Shown one piece after another: positions 61,693-64,000 of a DNA stretch of 64,000 bases; position 1 is the stretch's first letter, and every line of letters starts with the position of its first letter. The stretch lies in assembly GCF_038051995.1 (NCBI RefSeq), contig NZ_CP150290.1, positions 2,284,001 through 2,348,000 on the forward strand, in the 5' to 3' direction. This DNA comes from Paenibacillus sp. FSL H8-0537. GTDB taxonomy: Bacteria; Bacillota; Bacilli; Paenibacillales; Paenibacillaceae. Position numbers and translations under genes: made by a program. The notes under the pieces were generated by a model, which was not told where the DNA came from, did not search any database, and saw nothing but the letters and a program-made list of their open reading frames with translations.

Positions 61693-63201
61693 ATGTCGCA
61701 AACAGCATCGAAGGGCGGCGCAGAGCCTGAATTCCGCTTGGCAAGCATCATCGTACCGATGATCGCCATTATTTCAGGCATATTTATGGTTATTTTGGAT
61801 TCAACAGCGATGAATGTCGCGTTGTCCAGGCTCGTCATTGATTTTAATACCGATTTGCCAACGATTCAGTGGACGGTAACGGGCTACATGCTGGCGACGG
61901 CGGCGGTCATTCCGCTCTCGGGCTGGCTTTCGGATCGTTTTGGGGCCAAAAATATATTTTTGGGCTCGGTTGTAGCCTTCACCTTGGCATCCTTGCTATG
62001 CGCATTGCCTAGCAGCGCCGAGTGGCTCATTGTATTTCGGATTATTCAAGGCCTCGGCGGCGGCTTCGTTATGCCGGTTGCTATGGCTTATGTATTTCGG
62101 CTAAGCCCGCCGAATAAGGTGGGGCAAGTTATGGGGATGATGGGCGTGCCGATTTTGCTCGCGCCTGCGGTTGGTCCGATTTTGGCCGGCTGGCTCGTGG
62201 AATATCATTCCTGGCACTGGATATTTCTGATTAACATTCCGGTCGGCATTTTCAGCCTTATATTCGGCCTTTGGAAGCTGCCGAAGACGGAGCGCAAGCA
62301 GGTAACCGGCATTGATATTCCGGGCATGATTTTAGGGCCGCTTGCTTTTGCTTCCTTATCTTATGGGGTTACGCAAGGCGCGGAAAGCTGGTCGTCCGAT
62401 AAGACGATTGGCGGGCTTGTTATCGGCGGTATCGCGCTCATCGCGTTTATTATCGTAGAGCTGCGGTCAAAAACGCCACTGCTGGAGCTTCGCGTGTTCC
62501 GCTCGGTCGACTTCTCGTTCAGCATTTTTGTGCAGTGGCTGCTGCAATTTTCACTTTTCGGCGCGATTTTCCTGCTACCGCAATTTTTACAGCAGGCACG
62601 CGGCTACGGCGCCTTTGATACGGGGCTTACGTTGTTCCCACAGGCGCTTGCTTCCGCATTTATGATGCCGATTGGCGGCTATTTATTTGATAAAATCGGG
62701 GTAAGATGGCTTGTCGTTATCGGCCTCAGCCTCGTATCCGGCGCGATATTTCAATATACGCAGGTTGATTTGACGACTGAGGGCAGCGACTTGCTGCTTC
62801 CGCTCATTATGGCGGGCATGGGCTCGGGCCTTATGATGATGCCGCTCAACTCGCATTTGTTGCAAAAAGCGCCGCGTGACCTCGTCAGCCGGGTAACATC
62901 GCTGACAAGTGCTTTGCAGCAAGTTGTTAGCTCCTTCGCGGTTGCTACTTTAGTTACGGTGCTCTCGTCACGAGTTAAGACGCTTATTGTAGATCAACAG
63001 CTGCCGCTTACTACGCCTGCAGAAGTACAGAAAGCGACGCTTGCTGTAGCGCCGGAAGCCTTCGGCTATACGTTCGGTATTATGCTAGTCATTGCCATCG
63101 TCGGCATTTTCCTCGGCTTGTTCCTGCGCAGAGTGAAAGTACAGGCTGGAGCAGAAGAGCAGAAGAGCAAGCAGGAATTGGGGCTTGAGGGACTGCATTA
63201 A
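61693..63201 (+). CDS. MFS multidrug efflux transporter, DHA2 (EmrB/QacA) type
   Basis: A 502-residue transporter with about 14 membrane helices. The first helix carries LDSTAMNVALS (the DHA2 LDxTIVNVALP motif D1). Motif A is GWLSDRFGAKNIF, and motif C (GVPILLAPAVGPILAGWLVE) marks antiporters. It probably exports toxic compounds using the proton gradient. TAGAGGGGGAG precedes the ATG. It is monocistronic, with its own promoter and terminator. Confidence 0.92.
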   Translation: MSQTASKGGAEPEFRLASIIVPMIAIISGIFMVILDSTAMNVALSRLVIDFNTDLPTIQWTVTGYMLATAAVIPLSGWLSDRFGAKNIFLGSVVAFTLASLLCALPSSAEWLIVFRIIQGLGGGFVMPVAMAYVFRLSPPNKVGQVMGMMGVPILLAPAVGPILAGWLVEYHSWHWIFLINIPVGIFSLIFGLWKLPKTERKQVTGIDIPGMILGPLAFASLSYGVTQGAESWSSDKTIGGLVIGGIALIAFIIVELRSKTPLLELRVFRSVDFSFSIFVQWLLQFSLFGAIFLLPQFLQQARGYGAFDTGLTLFPQALASAFMMPIGGYLFDKIGVRWLVVIGLSLVSGAIFQYTQVDLTTEGSDLLLPLIMAGMGSGLMMMPLNSHLLQKAPRDLVSRVTSLTSALQQVVSSFAVATLVTVLSSRVKTLIVDQQLPLTTPAEVQKATLAVAPEAFGYTFGIMLVIAIVGIFLGLFLRRVKVQAGAEEQKSKQELGLEGLH

Positions 63202-63220
63202 TTCAATTCAATTCAATTCA
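63201..63220. repeat. (ATTCA)x4 pentanucleotide tandem repeat
   Basis: Four exact ATTCA copies begin at the last base of the MFS stop codon. The number of copies may vary by slippage but lies outside the reading frame. Confidence 0.85.
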
Positions 63221-63234
63221 ATCTAGCTTACGTC

Positions 63235-63274
63235 AGACGCCTGGTTCGCCAGCGGCGGTCTGGCGTCTTTTTTT
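63235..63274 (+). terminator. Terminator after the MFS gene
   Basis: AGACGCC (63235-63241) pairs with GGCGTCT (63262-63268), followed by a T run. The loop can form a further small stem. Confidence 0.8.
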
Positions 63275-63323
63275 ATTGTTCAGTTGAACAGCCTGCGAAA
63301 ATTGTAAGTGTTGCATTTGCCGG

Positions 63324-64000
63324 TCAAAATGGGATACGTTTTGTACTTATTACGTAGTCATGTTCCGCTGCCCACTTCACAAGGCCATTCCAGAAATTTT
63401 CACAAGCTGAAATGATCTTTGGAGGTTCTGATAACTCACCAGACATAACCATTCGCACAACATTGTCAAATCCTTCTGGACGACAAGGCAGTTCTAATGC
63501 CTCTAGTAGAACCATTGAGCCAGTCGAGAAGAGTTTTTGGTTGTGTAACCCGACTAACATAGCTCCGTATTGGGCAAACTCCACTGCCAAGTATGGCAAG
63601 TAGGTGTAGGAGCCAGTTATACTGACGTTTCTAAGTTTCCCAACAAATTCGTACATTTCCCCTACAAGGACTTCGTTGATTGAACACCGGAAATCTTCCC
63701 TTGCTGGTGATTTGGCAGCTTCCTTCAATCTTGGGAAAAATCCTTTGGGATCATATAAGCTAAGTTGAGAAAAGAATGGCCCATGCGTCAATGGCCAACT
63801 TCCTTCAACAGTAGAGGCGGTTTTAAGGAGAACGTCCTCCCTACAAATGCCGACTTCTGCTTTCCAAGGCCCCGCCGACCATTCATAGCTAAAATCTACG
63901 GGTTCGCTTGATTCACTTAGTACGCAAAACATCTCAATGTCTGAGAAAGGGCCGTCTGTGCCTCTGGAAACAGAACCGTATACTCCAATGGCAACGATTT
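63324..64000 (-). CDS. Kanamycin nucleotidyltransferase (ANT(4')-like) homologue, 5' end beyond window
   Basis: The minus-strand frame is open from the window edge to the stop at 63324, covering about 225 residues. It contains YGSVSRGTDGPFSDIEM (the nucleotidyltransferase GS...SDIE metal site, 63930-63985), FSYEWSAGPWKAEVG, GSWPLTHGPFFSQL and the C-terminal FWNGLVKW...STKRIPF. These blocks follow the order and spacing of Staphylococcus KNTase, which adenylylates aminoglycosides at the 4' hydroxyl. The sequence is well diverged, so resistance activity is not certain. The internal ATG at 63932 is not the true start. Confidence 0.85.
   Translation of the reverse strand, partial: IVAIGVYGSVSRGTDGPFSDIEMFCVLSESSEPVDFSYEWSAGPWKAEVGICREDVLLKTASTVEGSWPLTHGPFFSQLSLYDPKGFFPRLKEAAKSPAREDFRCSINEVLVGEMYEFVGKLRNVSITGSYTYLPYLAVEFAQYGAMLVGLHNQKLFSTGSMVLLEALELPCRPEGFDNVVRMVMSGELSEPPKIISACENFWNGLVKWAAEHDYVISTKRIPF

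Overview
The window looks like chromosomal DNA of a Paenibacillus-like member of the Bacillota. GGAGG-type ribosome binding sites are frequent, intergenic DNA is AT-rich, CcpA-type cre sites and SLH-domain remnants occur, two YesM/YesN-style CUT1 sugar systems are present, and moderately GC-rich genes are packed into operons. This placement rests on gene content and style only, because no rRNA or other phylogenetic marker lies in the window.

Left part (1-5.6 kb): the start of a HIT-family gene, an AlkD-like DNA repair gene and an SPL-like radical SAM gene. These are followed by a degenerate stretch with a one-spacer CRISPR relic of type I-C style with its leader, a 5'-truncated SLH fragment, an IS3-type transposase tail, an intact secreted beta-helix protein and a frameshifted LacI relic.

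Anaerobic module (5.6-12.4 kb): nirB-nirD, a hemerythrin-type iron-centre repair protein (RIC family), then pflB-pflA. Both transcription starts carry a perfect TGTGA-N6-TCACA Fnr box at exactly the same distance from a TATACT -10 element. Nitrite reduction, repair of nitrosative damage and pyruvate fermentation therefore look co-regulated by oxygen loss.

Carbohydrate region 1 (12.7-26.8 kb): a SET-domain gene, a small hypothetical gene, a GH51 arabinofuranosidase divergent from an ArsR-like regulator, then a YesN/YesM two-component pair, a CUT1 ABC transporter and a GH2 beta-galactosidase.

Accessory segment (26.8-31.4 kb): bounded by two near-identical 36-bp terminator copies. It holds a frameshifted metallo-hydrolase, a GC-rich reverse-strand extra murD, a truncated Tn554-like recombinase and a coiled-coil gene split by a complete IS5-family (IS427-like) element with TA target duplication. 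Short repeat units punctuate these genes.

Fructose PTS (32.2-38.0 kb): fruR, fruK, EIIBC, EIIA, HPr and enzyme I in one operon, giving a self-contained phosphorelay.

Carbohydrate island 2 (38.2-57.0 kb): an IS30 relic, then a second CUT1 transporter, a LacI regulator, a PfkB kinase, a GH2, an aldo/keto reductase, a TIM-barrel sugar isomerase, a GH38 alpha-mannosidase and iolD-iolC-iolA. It ends in a deletion scar that joins an iolJ start to an iolB tail. This suggests uptake and breakdown of a galactosyl/mannosyl glycoside, possibly one linked to an inositol-like ring.

Right part (57.2-64 kb): a deoxynucleoside salvage operon deoC-nupC-deoD-pdp behind a 20-bp palindrome, a 14-TM drug-efflux-type MFS gene, and the 3' part of a kanamycin nucleotidyltransferase homologue running off the end.
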